The translations under genes and the position numbers were made by a program. Of a DNA stretch of 50,402 nt, positions 16,064 to 25,190 are shown one piece after another. The stretch's first letter is position 1, and each line of letters starts with the position of its first letter. The notes beneath the pieces are model-generated. The model did no database searches. It saw nothing but the letters and a program-made list of their open reading frames with translations, and was not told the DNA's origin. This DNA comes from Mahella sp. (GTDB lineage: Bacteria; Bacillota; Clostridia; Mahellales; Mahellaceae): the NCBI RefSeq assembly GCF_020054945.1, contig NZ_JAIHAU010000008.1:1-50402 (forward strand), in the 5' to 3' direction.

Positions 16064-18179
16064 CGCCTTCGTCCATGACAAAGTCTATATTGCGCGTTGA
16101 AAGATCCACCTTGGCCACTTTTACCTTGACTTTATCGCCTAAACGATATATCTTCCTGGTATGTTCTCCTATAAAACAGTAGTGTTTTTCATTATATACA
16201 TAATAGTCGTCATCTAAGGCGCTTACATGTATAAGACCCTCTATGGTGTTTTCCAGCTGCACATACATACCGTAATGGGTGATACCGGATATAATCCCGT
16301 CGAAGCTTTGGCCTATCTTGTCCATCATATACTCGGCTTTCTTTAAATCCTCAGTATCCCACTCAACCTGCTGTGCCACTCTTTCCCTCTGTGATGATTG
16401 TTGGGCTATAGACGGTAATACTTGAGCAAGATGTTCCACACGTTTATGTGTAAGCCTGCCATGCAACATATCCTTTATTATACGATGGATCATCAGGTCC
16501 GGATACCGCCTTATGGGCGATGTAAAATGCGTATAGTAACGTGCGGCTAAACCAAAGTGACCTATATTTTCCGTATCATATCTGGCCCTTTGAAGTGAAC
16601 GCAATAGCACGCTGTTCACCACCGCTTCCTCCTCGGTGCCCTCCACTTCATTTAAGAGGTCTTGGAGCGTTTTTGGATGTACTTTACCCCCTATGCCTTT
16701 TAAATGGTAACCTAAATTGTGTATAAAATCGTTAAACGCCAATATTTTTTCAGGATCGGGCTCTTCATGCACTCGGTATATAAAGGGTACCTGCATCCAA
16801 AACATATGCTCAGCCACCGTTTCATTGCACACCAGCATAAATTCTTCTATTATCTCATCGGCTATACCGCGCGAGTGCAGCAAAACATCAGTGGGTTTGC
16901 CGCTCAAATCCAGCTTTATCTGCGCCTCATCTATATCAAAATCTATGCTACCCCTTTCCCGACGTCTCCGCTTTAATATATCGTGCAGTTGCTTCATGAG
17001 TCTAAAATCGTCCACAAGATAACCATATCTATCGATTAACCCATTGTCCGGATCGGTGAGCAACTTTGTCACATCAGTATAGGTCATCCGCTCGCAGGTC
17101 TTGATAACGCTGGTCGTAAATCTATGCTCGACCACTTCACCATTGCTATCTATCTCCATAAACGCCGAAAGCGTCAGACGATCCACACGGGGATTAAGGC
17201 TGCATATGCCGTTAGACAGCGCCGGAGGAAGCATAGGTATAACGCGGTCCACTGGGTACACGCTGCATCCTCTGGATAATGCCTCTTTGTCGAGCGCACT
17301 GCCTTCCTTTACATAATGGCTGACATCCGCTATGTGAACGCCCAGCAAGAAGTGGCCATTAGGCAGCAGTGATATGGATACGGCATCATCCAGATCTTTT
17401 GCGTCTTCTCCGTCTATAGTGACTATATGAAGGCCTCGCAAATCCTCCCTGTCGCGTATATCCTCTTCGGAAACCGTCTGCGGTATGGAAGCGGCCTCCC
17501 TCATCACTTCCGGCGGAAATCCCTCCGGCAATTCATATTGGCGTATTATAGATAAGATATCTGTGCCTACGTCGTCTTTGTGACCAAGGACCTCTATAAC
17601 CCGCCCCTCGGCTCCAACGCGCCCGTGCGGCCACCTTGTCACCTGTACCACCACTTTATAACCGTCATCCGCGCCATTCAACGCATCGTTCGGTATAAGA
17701 ATGGTCGTATGCAATCTTGGCTCATCAGGGATCAAAACTGCAAAATGTTGGCTTCTTTCTATAGTACCTACTATCCTTTCGTTGGCTCTCTCAAGGATTT
17801 GTACTATTTGACCTTCGCGCGAACGGTCGCCATCGCTAAACAATATTTTGGCCATCACACAGTCGCCGTTCATGGCACCGTTTAGATCATCGGACGATAC
17901 GTATACATCCTTTTGACTACCATCATCGGGTATTATGAAGCCAAAACCCTTGGCATTGGCCTGAAGCTTGCCGGTAACATATCCTAACCTTTTTGGCAGG
18001 CCATATTTTTTACTCTTGGTCTTTACTATAAGGCCTTCCCTTTCCATAGTGTCCAAAACAGACAAAAAACTTTTTTTATCGGTTCTGTCCATTTCCATTA
18101 TATCCATTAATTGAGTTGCTGTCTTGGGCGCATATTCGGGTTGGTCCATAAGCCCCAATAATTTTTCCTTTATATTCAT
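16059..18179 (-). CDS. rnr: Ribonuclease R
   Basis: A 706-aa processive 3'-5' exoribonuclease. Order: N-terminal winged helix (TATQLMDIMEMD), two cold-shock domains (about residues 65-200, GYVTGKLQANAKGFGFI), the RNB catalytic domain beginning at about 240 with IDGEDAKDLDDA (255-266, the metal-binding Asp cluster), and a C-terminal S1 domain (DGIISGITHYGMYVQLE). The length is typical of Gram-positive RNase R. It follows the HD gene by ten bases. In many Firmicutes rnr lies with secG and smpB; secG is nearby but smpB is not in the window. Confidence 0.95.
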   Translation of the reverse strand: MNIKEKLLGLMDQPEYAPKTATQLMDIMEMDRTDKKSFLSVLDTMEREGLIVKTKSKKYGLPKRLGYVTGKLQANAKGFGFIIPDDGSQKDVYVSSDDLNGAMNGDCVMAKILFSDGDRSREGQIVQILERANERIVGTIERSQHFAVLIPDEPRLHTTILIPNDALNGADDGYKVVVQVTRWPHGRVGAEGRVIEVLGHKDDVGTDILSIIRQYELPEGFPPEVMREAASIPQTVSEEDIRDREDLRGLHIVTIDGEDAKDLDDAVSISLLPNGHFLLGVHIADVSHYVKEGSALDKEALSRGCSVYPVDRVIPMLPPALSNGICSLNPRVDRLTLSAFMEIDSNGEVVEHRFTTSVIKTCERMTYTDVTKLLTDPDNGLIDRYGYLVDDFRLMKQLHDILKRRRRERGSIDFDIDEAQIKLDLSGKPTDVLLHSRGIADEIIEEFMLVCNETVAEHMFWMQVPFIYRVHEEPDPEKILAFNDFIHNLGYHLKGIGGKVHPKTLQDLLNEVEGTEEEAVVNSVLLRSLQRARYDTENIGHFGLAARYYTHFTSPIRRYPDLMIHRIIKDMLHGRLTHKRVEHLAQVLPSIAQQSSQRERVAQQVEWDTEDLKKAEYMMDKIGQSFDGIISGITHYGMYVQLENTIEGLIHVSALDDDYYVYNEKHYCFIGEHTRKIYRLGDKVKVKVAKVDLSTRNIDFVMDEGE

Positions 18180-18189
18180 CGTTCACCTC

Positions 18190-18747
18190 TTATGCGTTAA
18201 CTATAGCCATCTGCCGCATAGCATCCAGCGATATGTCAATAAATTCGTCCAAAGTGAGACCCAATTGATCGCAACTGTTTATCTGGTCCCTGCTGGCGCC
18301 TCTGGCAAATGCTTTATCCTTTAATTTTTTCTTTACCTGTTTTACGGTTACGTCAGCTACATTCTTGCTGGGCAATACCAAAGATACGGCCGTTATAAAG
18401 CCGGTCATAGGATCGGCCGCATACAATGCTTTATCCATTAGTGTTACCCTATCTATACCATGGTATTCATTATGGGCCCTAACAGCATGCACTATATCAG
18501 CCTCCATGCCCATGCCTTCCAAAAGGTCTGCACCTACCATGCCATGTCTGGCCGGATCCTGATCCACTTCTTCATAATCTATATCATGCAATAGGCCGAC
18601 CAAGCCCCATTTTTCCTCATCCTGCCCCAGCTTTTTAGCCAATGCCTTCATTATAGCTTCGGTTGCCAACACATGTTTTAAAAGATTTTCTTCTTTAATG
18701 TGCTGTTGCACCAGTTCTAAAGCCTCTTGTCTCGTCAAATTTGACAC
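18190..18747 (-). CDS. HD-domain metal-dependent phosphohydrolase, substrate unknown
   Basis: A 185-aa HDIG-type protein. Metal-ligand candidates are His25 (LLKHVLAT), His54-Asp55 (LLHDIDYEE), His68 (PARHGMVGA), His92-region (VRAHNEYHG) and Asp in DKALYAADP. This pattern matches the family of single-domain HD hydrolases annotated as predicted hydrolases in Clostridia; the substrate may be a nucleotide, but this cannot be read from the sequence. The start is GTG at 18747, preceded by AAAGGG. It sits between secG and rnr and is probably cotranscribed with rnr. Confidence 0.8.
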   Translation of the reverse strand: MSNLTRQEALELVQQHIKEENLLKHVLATEAIMKALAKKLGQDEEKWGLVGLLHDIDYEEVDQDPARHGMVGADLLEGMGMEADIVHAVRAHNEYHGIDRVTLMDKALYAADPMTGFITAVSLVLPSKNVADVTVKQVKKKLKDKAFARGASRDQINSCDQLGLTLDEFIDISLDAMRQMAIVNA

Positions 18748-18760
18748 ACCCTTTCTGCTT

Positions 18761-18800
18761 ATATATAAAATTAGCCCGGCACTGTTCTATTCGCCGGGCT
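18761..18800 (-). terminator. Terminator after secG
   Basis: AGCCCGGC (18773-18780) pairs perfectly with GCCGGGCT (18793-18800). On the minus strand the stem is followed by AATTTTATATA. It separates secG from the HD-rnr pair. Confidence 0.7.
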
Positions 18801-18824
18801 CTCATATCTTAATCTTATAAATCA

Positions 18825-19064
18825 CTATTGCAACAATACCAATACAAGCGACAGCACTATAAAAACTACAGCAGCATACTTCGTCAGGCTCTTTAGTTTC
18901 GCATCATAAGTACGCGCCTTGTTTTTGCCAAAGAACGTTTCCGCTCCGCCTGCGATACTGCCCGATAAACCAGCCGTCTTGCCCGACTGCAGCAGAACTA
19001 CGACTATCAAAATAATGCTAGCAATTATATACAATGCCATAAGAATATTCCTCAATATATCCAT
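18825..19064 (-). CDS. secG: Preprotein translocase subunit SecG
   Basis: A 79-aa (or 71-aa) membrane protein, the accessory subunit of the SecYEG channel. Two transmembrane helices flank the conserved cytoplasmic loop VLLQSGKTAGLSGSIAGG-AETFFGKNKAR. The ATG at 19064 has only a distant GAAGGGA; the ATG at 19040 has GAGGAA at normal spacing and would give a SecG of the usual length, so that start is possible. Promoter upstream and terminator downstream indicate mainly monocistronic expression. Confidence 0.92.
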   Translation of the reverse strand: MDILRNILMALYIIASIILIVVVLLQSGKTAGLSGSIAGGAETFFGKNKARTYDAKLKSLTKYAAVVFIVLSLVLVLLQ

Positions 19065-19149
19065 CTAATCTATATCGTCCCTTCATTTCATATTTGTGTA
19101 GATGGCACTATTATGCGCCCATTTACCCCGTAAACTATCAACAATGATA

Positions 19150-19178
19150 ATTATAACTCATCCGATCAATCAATGCAA
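19150..19178 (-). promoter_or_regulatory. secG promoter inside the 3' end of the fructokinase gene
   Basis: On the minus strand TTGCAT (19178-19173), 17 bases, then TATAAT (19155-19150). The -35 box lies within the final codons of the fructokinase gene. Predicted leader of about 80 bases. Confidence 0.6.
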
Positions 19179-20131
19179 CTCGTTATTTCATCCAGCGTCG
19201 GAAGCGCGCTTATTGCGCCTTTCCTTGTAACACTTATAGACGCAGCCTTATTAGCAAAATCCAACACCTCATAAGCTGCATCCGGGGTTGTAAAGCATAT
19301 ACCCGCTGGATCCTGCGATATCTTATACAAAAACGCCCCCATAAAAGCATCCCCAGCACCGGTAGTATCGACAACCTCTACCTTTCTGGCAGGAACGGAT
19401 ACATTAATATCTCTTGTATAAAGCTCAGCGCCATGCGCGCCTTTGGTATACATTATAATCTTCACATCGCCTGTAAATAAAGATGCTATAGCCTTTGGCC
19501 CTTCGGGTATACCTGTTATAAATTCAAGTTCCTCGTCACTTATCTTTAAAATATCCGCATATGGTATAAAGTCGTTTATAGTTTTTCTGCACAGTTGTGC
19601 ATCATCCCATAGGGCAAGTCTTACATTAGGGTCAAAGCTTACAAGGCCACCTTTTGATTTAATGCTATTTATAGCTTTTATATGAGCATATTTAACAGGA
19701 GCCTCTATAAGGTCAACAGAGCCAAAATGAAGTATATCTTTCCCCGAGAACCATTCGCTATCAATCTCATCTTCGGATAATAACATATCGGCACTTGGAT
19801 TTCTATAAAACATAAATTCCCTGTCCCCATCGGCCTTGAGACTTACAAAAGCCAGTGCAGTATTGGCTTGATCCGTTCTGCTTACATAGTTTATATTAAC
19901 GCCAGCATTAATAAGCGTATCCAGAAGAAAATCTCCGAAAGCATCAGCACCAAGCTTGCCTATAAAAGCGCTGGTGCCTCCAAGCCTGCTTACCGCACAA
20001 GCGACATTTGCGGGAGCTCCACCCGGCGCCTTCTGAAACGCATTAACCTGCTTAAGCGGCACACCTCTTTCATTCGGTATAAAATCTATAAGCATTTCAC
20101 CTATTGTAAAAACCGTTGCCGCTTTGCTCAC
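19166..20131 (-). CDS. scrK: Fructokinase (PfkB family)
   Basis: A 321-aa PfkB-family sugar kinase. The N-terminal signature GGAPANVACAVSRLGG and the C-terminal DTTGAGDAFMGAFL with the catalytic Asp are both intact. The segment GEMLIDFIP and the APGGAPANVA form are typical of fructokinases, which make fructose 6-phosphate for glycolysis; other PfkB substrates are not excluded. The start is taken as GTG at 20131, which overlaps the RDD stop codon (GTGA) and has AGAGGGG upstream. An in-frame ATG at 20170 would need a long overlap with that gene. Confidence 0.85.
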   Translation of the reverse strand: MSKAATVFTIGEMLIDFIPNERGVPLKQVNAFQKAPGGAPANVACAVSRLGGTSAFIGKLGADAFGDFLLDTLINAGVNINYVSRTDQANTALAFVSLKADGDREFMFYRNPSADMLLSEDEIDSEWFSGKDILHFGSVDLIEAPVKYAHIKAINSIKSKGGLVSFDPNVRLALWDDAQLCRKTINDFIPYADILKISDEELEFITGIPEGPKAIASLFTGDVKIIMYTKGAHGAELYTRDINVSVPARKVEVVDTTGAGDAFMGAFLYKISQDPAGICFTTPDAAYEVLDFANKAASISVTRKGAISALPTLDEITSCID

Positions 20132-20538
20132 GATGCTTTTTGCCCCTCTACCACCTTGGTCCCTGCCCATACGTCACCGTAGCGCTTACCTTCTGGATCG
20201 TTCATAGCCTTAACAATCTCGACTATGTATATTATTGCTCCAATGACACCGCTTATGATCCATCCTATAACCAGTATGGTCATAAACAGACTGGGTATGG
20301 CAAATATTATATTTCTTTTGATAGAATCGCCATATGTGACAGCCCCGTGGTCGGTAACCACTCTGATGTCGAGCAGCTTTTTGCCAATGCTTTGCCCGTC
20401 TAGCAGACCGTCCCTCAGAAGCATGTAGAAGAAACCGATAACGCCACCTATAAACGGTATCGAGCCCATCAAATAGGTTAATGCGATATCGATTATAAAG
20501 GCAAAGGCCCTGCGCACATTATCCGCTTTTTTATACAT
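20128..20538 (-). CDS. RDD-family membrane protein
   Basis: A 136-aa RDD protein with the N-terminal RRAFAFIIDIALTYL motif (the family Arg and Asp) and GQSIGKKLLDIRV, which is the second conserved part. Three hydrophobic segments are visible (about 12-35, 70-95 and 95-112). RDD proteins are small integral membrane proteins, some linked to Na+/Li+ transport, but the role is mostly unknown. Its GTGA overlap with the kinase gene implies coupling. It has a clear promoter and GGGAGG before the ATG at 20538. Confidence 0.8.
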   Translation of the reverse strand: MYKKADNVRRAFAFIIDIALTYLMGSIPFIGGVIGFFYMLLRDGLLDGQSIGKKLLDIRVVTDHGAVTYGDSIKRNIIFAIPSLFMTILVIGWIISGVIGAIIYIVEIVKAMNDPEGKRYGDVWAGTKVVEGQKAS

Positions 20539-20569
20539 AACTCATACCTCCCGATCACTATCTAAGATA

Positions 20570-20598
20570 ATTATACCAGTTGCATGCAATAAGCACAA
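20570..20598 (-). promoter_or_regulatory. Promoter of the RDD-fructokinase pair
   Basis: Minus strand TTGTGC (20598-20593), 17-base spacer, TATAAT (20575-20570), about 32 bases before the start codon. Confidence 0.6.
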
Positions 20599-20632
20599 GC
20601 AAAAACGATGTTTTCTTTAAGTCATGCCACGC

Positions 20633-20661
20633 TTGTACCATGCATACTTATATTGTATAAT
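20633..20661 (+). promoter_or_regulatory. Promoter of the lemA-TPM operon
   Basis: TTGTAC (20633-20638), 17-base spacer, perfect TATAAT (20656-20661). The leader to the TTG start of lemA is about 60 bases. It is back-to-back with the RDD promoter. Confidence 0.65.
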
Positions 20662-20728
20662 AGGCATAGATTATTGACGCACAGCCGGACAATAATAGCA
20701 AATTTATCGAAGGAGAGGAAATAGAACT

Positions 20729-21298
20729 TTGAAACGTTCAACTATAACATGGATTGTCGTAATAGCTATAATACTGATATTGGCTATTGTATTGATAAGC
20801 AGTTACAATAATCTGGTCAATATGGAGGAGAGCGTAAATAGCAGCTGGAGTCAGGTCGATAATATGCTGCAGCGACGAGCTGATTTAATACCTAATCTCG
20901 TGGAAACAGTTAAAGGGTATGCTGCCCATGAACAAGCTGTATTTGACAGTGTAAATCAGGCCAGAGAAAGCCTCCTGGCCGCTCAAACCCCAGGTGAAGC
21001 GGCTCAAGCCGATGAGGCATTAAACAGCTCTTTAGGGCGATTGCTTGCCATAGCGGAAAACTATCCGGAGCTTAAAGCCAATCAAAATTTTATAGCGCTG
21101 CAAGATGAGTTGGCCGGCACAGAAAACCGAATAGCAGTATCGCGCCGCGATTATAACAACGCTGTCCAGCAATATAACGCTGCTATACGCCGTTTCCCTA
21201 CCAATATAATAGCAAGCCTATTCGGCTTTGAACAGAAAGAATATTTCCAGGCCGAGGAGGGCGCTCAACAAGTTCCCCAAGTGGATTTTTCGGAATAA
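20729..21298 (+). CDS. lemA: LemA family protein
   Basis: A 189-aa protein with one N-terminal transmembrane helix (WIVVIAIILILAIVLI, residues 9-24) and a helical bundle carrying the LemA signature: NSSWSQVDNMLQRRADLIPN, followed by LVETVKGYAAHE. The C-terminal part RDYNNAVQQYN and FPTNIIASLFGF is also conserved. The cellular role is uncertain; LemA is a membrane-anchored protein often paired with TPM-domain proteins, as here. Start TTG with AAGGAGAGG ten bases upstream; no in-frame ATG lies nearby. Confidence 0.93.
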   Translation: MKRSTITWIVVIAIILILAIVLISSYNNLVNMEESVNSSWSQVDNMLQRRADLIPNLVETVKGYAAHEQAVFDSVNQARESLLAAQTPGEAAQADEALNSSLGRLLAIAENYPELKANQNFIALQDELAGTENRIAVSRRDYNNAVQQYNAAIRRFPTNIIASLFGFEQKEYFQAEEGAQQVPQVDFSE

Positions 21299-21311
21299 GA
21301 GGAAATGTTAA

Positions 21312-22142
21312 ATGGTAACTTTTAAGCGCATATGGGCATGTTTTTTGGCTTTTATGCTGATATCTGTTGTAGTATCGGCAGCTCCTCCTATACCACCCAA
21401 GCCATCCGAATTCGCGTATGTATACGATTATGCCGCTCTTGTCGATGCCGAAGACGAGCAGCGCATCAATGAATCAGGCGCTGCCATAGACAATGCATCC
21501 AATGCGCAAATAGTAGTAGTAACCGTAGATAACACGGGAGATTATCCTATAGAAGATTACGCATTGGAGTTACTCCGTGACTGGGGTATAGGCGATAAAG
21601 AAAAAAATAACGGCGTTTTGCTGCTGGTAGACAAGCAGCGCCTCATGGACAATCATTCCGGAAAGGTACGCATAGAGGTAGGTTATGGCCTGGAAGGTGC
21701 CATACCGGACAGCGTAGCCGGCCGTATACTGGACGAGTATGTCCTCCCGCAATGGGATCAGAAGGCATATTCCGAAGGCATAACAGAAGGCTATATGGCT
21801 ATAGCAACGCGTGTGGCCGAGGAATACAACATAGATTTGAGCGGCACTGACGGCTATACACCCATAAGCGTTGATACTGACCCCGAAGAGGGAGATTCAA
21901 GTGAAACCTCATGGGGCAGTGTAATATTTATATTGATTGTCATGGCGTTTATTTTCTTTAATATCAGAAGCGGCGGGGGCCGACGCGGCCGCTATAACCG
22001 TTGGGGTGGCCCGCCGTTCGGAGGCTTCGGCGGTAGCTTTGGTGGCTCATCCGGCGGTGGTGGCTTCGGCGGTGGTGGCTTCGGCGGTGGAGGCGGAGGC
22101 TTCGGTGGCGGCTCATCCGGAGGCGGAGGTGCGAGCAGGTAA
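21312..22142 (+). CDS. TPM-domain membrane protein with Gly-rich tail
   Basis: A 276-aa protein: signal peptide (residues 1-24, FLAFMLISVVVSA), a TPM/YgcG-type domain (about 30-180, with YVYDYAALVDAEDEQRIN and RIEVGYGLEGAIPD), one transmembrane helix (VIFILIVMAFIFF, about 204-216) and a Gly-rich low-complexity tail of about 50 residues. Thus the TPM domain lies outside and the Gly tail inside. TPM domains are linked to photosystem repair in plants and to membrane protein turnover in bacteria; the bacterial function is not settled. It follows lemA by 13 bases, a widespread pairing. Confidence 0.88.
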   Translation: MVTFKRIWACFLAFMLISVVVSAAPPIPPKPSEFAYVYDYAALVDAEDEQRINESGAAIDNASNAQIVVVTVDNTGDYPIEDYALELLRDWGIGDKEKNNGVLLLVDKQRLMDNHSGKVRIEVGYGLEGAIPDSVAGRILDEYVLPQWDQKAYSEGITEGYMAIATRVAEEYNIDLSGTDGYTPISVDTDPEEGDSSETSWGSVIFILIVMAFIFFNIRSGGGRRGRYNRWGGPPFGGFGGSFGGSSGGGGFGGGGFGGGGGGFGGGSSGGGGASR

Positions 22143-22145
22143 CAC

Positions 22146-23054
22146 ATGGAAGGCTTTACCGAATGGCTGAGAGACTGCCATCTATGCCCGCGGCAGTGCC
22201 ATATAGACCGTTTAAATGGTCAACATGGCACATGTCGCGCCGGCTTATTGCCCAAAGTAGCATTGGCCTCACTGCACCAGTGGGAAGAGCCTTGTATAAG
22301 CGGCACCAGAGGGTCCGGTACGGTATTCTTTTCCTACTGCAATTTGAGCTGCCTTTTTTGCCAGAATTATGACATAAGTCAGTCTGATTTCGGCAAAGAG
22401 ATGGGTATACCCGAGCTGGCTGAGCTGTTCATAAAGCAGCAACAGCGGGGTTCCCATAACATAAACCTGGTTTCGCCGACATCGTTTATGCCACAAATAA
22501 CAGAGGCTTTAATAATAGCTAAAGAACATGGTTTAACAATACCGGTAATATATAATTCCAATGCTTATGAATCGGTAGATGCTTTGCGCTATATGGATGG
22601 CTTAATCGATGTATATCTGCCGGATTTGAAATACTTTAGCGACGAATATGCCGTAAAATATTCAAAAGCGCCGCATTATTTTGAACATGCGACGGCCGCT
22701 ATAATGGAAATGTATCGACAAGTCGGCTCACCTCAATTTGATGATGATGGTGTAATAAAAAGCGGCCTCATAATAAGGCATCTTATGCTCCCTGGGTTAA
22801 TCGAGGATTCCAAGCGGATATTGTTATGGATAAGAAACAATCTCCCCACAGAGGTTTATGTAAGCCTCATGGCGCAATACACACCTATGTATAAGGCCAA
22901 AGAGCATAAGGAACTAAACCGGCGTATAAGTCGACGTCAATACGAGGCTATCATAGACTATTTCTTTGATATAGGATTGGAAAACGGCTATATCCAAGAG
23001 CGTTCTTCGGCTAAGAGCATATATACGCCTGATTTTGATTTAAGCGGGCTATAG
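22146..23054 (+). CDS. pflX: PflX-type radical SAM protein
   Basis: A 302-aa radical SAM protein of the PflX type (COG1313). The N-terminal Cys cluster CHLCPRQC (residues 11-18) and Cys30 precede the SAM [4Fe-4S] motif CNLSCLFC (Cys65, Cys69, Cys72). The family resembles pyruvate formate-lyase activases, but the target is unknown, so the symbol is only a family label. It starts three bases after the TPM gene stop and has a weak ribosome binding site (GCAGG), suggesting coupling. The link to lemA/TPM function is not understood. Confidence 0.8.
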   Translation: MEGFTEWLRDCHLCPRQCHIDRLNGQHGTCRAGLLPKVALASLHQWEEPCISGTRGSGTVFFSYCNLSCLFCQNYDISQSDFGKEMGIPELAELFIKQQQRGSHNINLVSPTSFMPQITEALIIAKEHGLTIPVIYNSNAYESVDALRYMDGLIDVYLPDLKYFSDEYAVKYSKAPHYFEHATAAIMEMYRQVGSPQFDDDGVIKSGLIIRHLMLPGLIEDSKRILLWIRNNLPTEVYVSLMAQYTPMYKAKEHKELNRRISRRQYEAIIDYFFDIGLENGYIQERSSAKSIYTPDFDLSGL

Positions 23055-23100
23055 GTGGATATTATTAGGCGGGAACCATATATAGCAAAGGTTTTAAAAT

Positions 23101-23128
23101 AAAAGAGCCACATTTCTGTGACTCTTTT
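23101..23128. terminator. Bidirectional terminator between pflX and rpsI
   Basis: AAAAGAG-x-CACA (23101-23112) pairs with TGTG-x-CTCTTTT (23117-23128) with a single mismatch and TTTC loop. The stem ends in A/T runs on both sides, which suits both converging transcripts. Confidence 0.65.
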
Positions 23129-23147
23129 GATTGAAAATGTATACCAA

Positions 23148-23540
23148 TCATCTCTTCGAAAATTGGGGCGCGCGCCTGGCAGCCTTCAAACCATATTTTT
23201 TGCGCTCTTTCATTCTTGAATCCCGCGTAAGCATGCCTGCTTTCTTAAGCGGCTCGCGAAGCTCCGGATCTACTAATTGCAGCGCGCGAGCTATACCATG
23301 GCGCACCGCTCCCGCCTGGCCTGTAAAGCCACCGCCGTTTACTTTCACCACCACATCGAATTTGTCAGTCATATTGGTTAACTCAAGTGGTTGGCGAACC
23401 TGGATTCTTAAAGTTTCTACATTAAAATATTCGTCGACATTTTTGCCATTTACGGTGATATTTCCTTTACCACCCGGTATTAATCTCACTCTGGCTACTG
23501 AGGTTTTACGCCTTCCTGTAGCATAATAATGTACTGCCAA
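23148..23540 (-). CDS. rpsI: 30S ribosomal protein S9
   Basis: A 130-aa protein of the small subunit; its C-terminal tail reaches the P-site tRNA. The signatures [35 protein letters not shown] (the S9 motif) and the basic end [17 protein letters not shown] are all present. It follows rplM by 12 bases as in nearly all bacteria. Confidence 0.98.
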   Translation of the reverse strand: MAVHYYATGRRKTSVARVRLIPGGKGNITVNGKNVDEYFNVETLRIQVRQPLELTNMTDKFDVVVKVNGGGFTGQAGAVRHGIARALQLVDPELREPLKKAGMLTRDSRMKERKKYGLKAARRAPQFSKR

Positions 23541-23552
23541 GAATTACCCTCC

Positions 23553-23987
23553 TCATATATTTAATTCCAAAACTTCAGGTTGCTGGGCCTCATGTTTATG
23601 CTCGGCGCCTTTATAAATCTTTAACTTCTTTATCATATGGCGGCCCAAGCTATTGTGCGGCAGCATACCCTCTACGGCCTCATAGATGGCTTTCTCCGGC
23701 CTTTGTGCCAAAAACTTGCGGTACGGCGTCTCTTTCATGCCGCCCGGATACAAACTGTGATGTCTATACATCTTCTGATCCAATTTTTTACCGGTCAATA
23801 TTACATTCTGCGCATTTATTATAACTACATAATCCCCTGTATCCACATGAGGGGTGTATATAGGTTTATTTTTGCCGCGCAATATTTTAGCCACTTCGCT
23901 GGCCAAACGGCCTAACGGCTTGCCTGTAGCATCTATCACATACCATTTGCGCTCTATTTCATAGGGCTTTGCTACAAATGTATCCAA
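23553..23987 (-). CDS. rplM: 50S ribosomal protein L13
   Basis: A 144-aa early-assembly 50S protein. [28 protein letters not shown] and [18 protein letters not shown] are characteristic. The start is TTG at 23987 with GGAGGG seven bases upstream; a decoy AAAGGA directly abuts it. It is the first gene of the L13-S9 operon, with a promoter and leader upstream. Confidence 0.97.
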   Translation of the reverse strand: MDTFVAKPYEIERKWYVIDATGKPLGRLASEVAKILRGKNKPIYTPHVDTGDYVVIINAQNVILTGKKLDQKMYRHHSLYPGGMKETPYRKFLAQRPEKAIYEAVEGMLPHNSLGRHMIKKLKIYKGAEHKHEAQQPEVLELNI

Positions 23988-24033
23988 TCCTTTCCCTCCT
24001 CATAAGATTGCGTTTTTGCTTTATTGAAAAATC

Positions 24034-24050
24034 ACAATAATCGATATTGT
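24034..24050 (-). promoter_or_regulatory. Hairpin with T-run in the rplM leader
   Basis: ACAATA and TATTGT flank a five-base loop, and on the minus strand GATTTTT follows. This could be a weak attenuator within the leader. An L13 leader is known in low-GC Gram-positives, but I cannot match this sequence to it with certainty. Confidence 0.3.
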
Positions 24051-24076
24051 TTTACGTCAATGTCCGGGACTTCCAC

Positions 24077-24104
24077 AATATACTGTATTATTCTAACCCA
24101 TCAA
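24077..24104 (-). promoter_or_regulatory. Candidate promoter of rplM-rpsI
   Basis: Minus strand TTGATG (24104-24099), 16-base spacer and TATATT (24082-24077), about 90 bases before the TTG start. Confidence 0.4.
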
Positions 24105-24133
24105 TATTCGGCTGTCAATAGCCAAATGCAAAT

Positions 24134-25162
24134 TCACAGTATCAGCATTGCGTCGCCGAAACTGAAAAAACGATAACGTTTTTCAACCGCTTCCTTATAA
24201 ACGCGCAATATCTCTTCCCTGCCCGCAAAAGCGCTTATGAGCATGAGCAACGTGGATTTTGGTAAATGAAAGTTGGTTATCAATGCGTCTATAGCCTTAA
24301 ACCGATAACCCGGATAAATGAATATATCGGTCCAACCATCGCCCGCATGGGTTATACCTTTTTCATCGGTTACGGTCTCCAACGTGCGCACGCAGGTGGT
24401 ACCGACCGCAAATACCCTATGCCCGCCTTTATGCGTATCATTTATAACATCGGCCGCCTGCCGGCTTACCTGATAATACTCCGAGTGCATTTGATGCTTG
24501 GTTATATCATCTTCTTTAACAGGACGGAATGTACCCAATCCTACATGAAGGGTTATATGCACTATATTTACGCCTTTATCCTCTATGCGCTGCAGCAATT
24601 CATCGGTAAAATGCAGCCCGGCAGTAGGTGCGGCCGCTGAACCTTCATTCTTGGCATATACCGTCTGATAACGCTCTTTATCGTCCAGTTTTTCTTTTAT
24701 ATACGGCGGTAGAGGCATCTGACCCAATTTATCCAGTATTTCTTCGAATATGCCGTCATACATAAATTCCACTATACGCCCGCCCTGCGATGTTTTTTCC
24801 AATATGCGCGCCTTTAGCTCCCCATTCCCGAAAACAAACACAGTTCCTATCTTGGCCCGGTGGCCCGGACGCTCTATTATCTCCCATTTATCGGCCTCCA
24901 AGCGCCTGAGCAACAGAAACTCTATCTTGCCACCGGTATCTTCCCTATACCCTATCAGGCGCGCTGGTATGACTTTGGTATCGTTTATCACCAAAGTATC
25001 TCCTGCTTGCAAGTACTCCACTATATCTTTAAATATCCTATGATTTATAGATTTTGTCTTTCTATCATATACCAGCAACCTTGACATATCGCGCTGTTCT
25101 AAAGGTTTTTGAGCGATCAGCTCCTCTGGCAAATCATAATCGAAATCTTCTAAACGCCACAT
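24134..25162 (-). CDS. queA: S-adenosylmethionine:tRNA ribosyltransferase-isomerase QueA
   Basis: A 342-aa enzyme that transfers and isomerises the ribosyl part of SAM onto preQ1 in tRNA, giving epoxyqueuosine. Motifs: [12 protein letters not shown] at the start, [23 protein letters not shown] and [13 protein letters not shown]. The ATG at 25162 begins at the family N-terminus ([12 protein letters not shown]); GAGGAG lies about 15 bases upstream, which is long, so the exact start has some doubt. It works one step before QueH, encoded two genes upstream. Confidence 0.95.
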   Translation of the reverse strand: MWRLEDFDYDLPEELIAQKPLEQRDMSRLLVYDRKTKSINHRIFKDIVEYLQAGDTLVINDTKVIPARLIGYREDTGGKIEFLLLRRLEADKWEIIERPGHRAKIGTVFVFGNGELKARILEKTSQGGRIVEFMYDGIFEEILDKLGQMPLPPYIKEKLDDKERYQTVYAKNEGSAAAPTAGLHFTDELLQRIEDKGVNIVHITLHVGLGTFRPVKEDDITKHQMHSEYYQVSRQAADVINDTHKGGHRVFAVGTTCVRTLETVTDEKGITHAGDGWTDIFIYPGYRFKAIDALITNFHLPKSTLLMLISAFAGREEILRVYKEAVEKRYRFFSFGDAMLIL

Positions 25163-25190
25163 TATATACAGTATTATCTCCTCTATAAAG

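Noticed and set aside
21966-22139. Repetitive GGT/GGC DNA as a separate repeat element
   Set aside because: It encodes the Gly-rich tail of the TPM-domain protein in frame, so it is explained by the gene.
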